Assembly: GCF_014646155.1 (NCBI RefSeq)
Contig: NZ_BMMX01000002.1
Location: 332,322 to 396,321 of the forward strand
DNA: 64,000 nucleotides
From: Mangrovihabitans endophyticus
Lineage (GTDB): Bacteria; Actinomycetota; Actinomycetes; Mycobacteriales; Micromonosporaceae
Reading direction: 5' to 3'
Position numbers and translations under genes: made by a program. The notes under the pieces were generated by a model. The model was not told the origin of the DNA. It ran no database searches and was given only the letters and a program-made list of their open reading frames with translations. Of the stretch, positions 62,955 through 64,000 are shown piece after piece (the first letter of the stretch is position 1; the number at the start of each line of letters is the position of its first letter).

Positions 62955-64000
62955 TCAAGCAGCCAGGGCGAGCTTTTTCGCCGGTTTGTGCTGGTAAGGG
63001 GTCGAGTTGCGGAGCATGGCGTGTAGGACGTCGACGCGGCGTCGGGCGAGGCAGATGAGGGCGGCGTTGTGTTTCTTGCCTTCGGCTCTCTTGCGGTCGT
63101 AGTAGGCCCGGCTGAGCGGGTCGGACAGCGAGGCGAACGCGGACAGGAAGAACGCGCGTTTGAGCTGCTTGTTACCGCCCTTGGGTGGATGCTCGCCGCG
63201 GATGCTGGTGCCCGAGCGGCGGGTCACCGGGGCGAGACCGGCGTAGGCGGCCAGGTGGCCGGAGGTCGGGAACGCGGCGACGTCACCGACTTCGAGCAGG
63301 ATCCGGGCTGCGGTCCTGACCCCGATGCCGGGCATCGAGATCAGGACCGAGGAGAGAGGGTGCGCATCAAGCATCTCCTCGACCTGGCCGGCGACCTGAT
63401 CGCGCTGTTTCAGCAGCTCGCGCAGGCTGCCGGCCAGCCTCGGCAGGATGGTCTCGGCTGCGGTGCTGCCAGGGACGACAACGGTCTGGGCGTCCAGGGC
63501 GGTGAAGATCTGCTCGACCAGGCGGGCACCCATGCGCGGAGCCCGGGGCTTGACGACCTCGGTGAGTTTCGACCGGCCGGTCTTGCGCAGCCCAGCCGGA
63601 CCGCCGCACCGCGACAACGCCTCCAGCACGGCCGGGTGCTGCACTTTCGGGCCGAGCACGCGTTCCAGCGGCGGGTGGATCTGGGTGAGCAGCCCTCGGA
63701 TGCGGTTGGCGATGCGGGTGACCTCACCGGCGAGGTCGTCGTCGTAGCCGACCAGCATCTCCAGCTCGGCGAGGGTGTCGTCGCCGGCGTCGACGCGGCG
63801 CAGCGTGTGCGGCAAGGTCCGGGCCGCGTCGGCGATCACGTAAGCGTCGCGGGCATCGGTCTTAGCGGTGCCCGGATGCAGGTCAGCGAGGCGGCGCATG
63901 ACCAGGCCGGGCAGGTAGCCGACCTGATGCCCGCACGCGCGGGCGACCGCGACGGGCAGGGCACCGATCGAGGCGGGCTGGTCGACTACGGCCAGGATCC
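62955..64000 (-). mobile_element. IS110-family transposase, 5' end outside the window
   Basis: The frame is open to the right edge (ILAVVDQPASIGALPVAVAR, then GHQVGYLPGLVMRRLADLHP). AKTDARDAYVIADAARTLPH carries Asp residues of the DEDD domain, and ISMPGIGVRTAARILLEVGD then FPTSGHLAAYAGLAPVTRRS is the Transposase_20 domain with its downstream Ser region. No terminal inverted repeats are expected. The 3' end lies near 62945, inside the preceding leader region. Confidence 0.88.

Noticed and set aside
1..64000. CRISPR array, tRNA or rRNA genes
   Set aside because: No regularly spaced direct repeats of 25-40 bp, no cloverleaf with GTTCRANNC, and no rRNA-like stretch was seen by eye.

Overview
The window is high-GC actinomycete DNA, possibly from a Micromonosporaceae-type organism. 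The evidence is third-position GC bias, ATGA start/stop overlaps, leaderless-looking starts and actinobacterial families (DUF58/MoxR, MbtH-dependent NRPS, AbiEi_4-type regulators). It looks like an accessory-genome hotspot: defence and toxin-antitoxin genes, a biosynthetic operon, and many truncated genes and IS remnants (IS3, IS5, IS21, IS110, IS256, IS701, ISAs1). I see no rRNA, tRNA or CRISPR array.

0-5 kb: a tight minus-strand operon encodes a radical SAM protein, an Asp/Glu-racemase/maleate-isomerase-like enzyme, a helix-hairpin-helix glycosylase-like protein without the catalytic Lys, a PfkB kinase, a double-length nucleoside deoxyribosyltransferase-like protein and a thymidylate-kinase-like P-loop protein cut by the window edge. 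I read it as an undescribed nucleoside- or base-modifying pathway. 5.4-7.9 kb holds a secreted serine beta-lactamase-like hydrolase and two truncated genes joined at a scar.

8-16 kb: a complete type II Wadjet operon (jetA-jetB-jetC-jetD), the known SMC-like anti-plasmid system. 16-20 kb is a scrapyard with a nonsense-mutated gene, IS ends, a RelE-like toxin-antitoxin pair, an AbiEi-like regulator with an unrecognised truncated partner, and an IS701 fragment. 20-27 kb carries a STAND-type ATPase with C-terminal HTH, a divergent cyclase-family hydrolase, a cold-shock protein, an HTH gene with an IS-truncated paralogue, a second beta-lactamase-like protein and another two-gene scar.

27-41 kb: a six-gene NRPS operon on the minus strand: free carrier protein, C-A-T-C-A-T, C-A-T-TE, MFS exporter, MbtH-like protein and a free adenylation enzyme. 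The A-domain pockets, read by eye, suggest Asn/Asp (free A), a Lys2/aminoadipate-like residue, Ser and a Gly-like residue. The thioesterase has Cys in place of the nucleophilic Ser. Flanking genes are a DUF2306 membrane protein, a TetR regulator, a luciferase-like oxidoreductase and a secreted DUF3500 protein.

45-64 kb: IS21 and IS256 debris around a SAM methyltransferase; a compact NUDIX-MutS-like-MutS-like operon; a decaying DUF4350/MoxR/DUF58 operon with single-base frameshifts; a DUF4352 protein and a lipoprotein; then a PP2C remnant, IS5, a serine-recombinase scrap, ISAs1 and the remains of a second NRPS locus (C-domain fragment, MbtH, frameshifted MFS, ArsR-type regulator), ending in an IS110 transposase that runs off the window.
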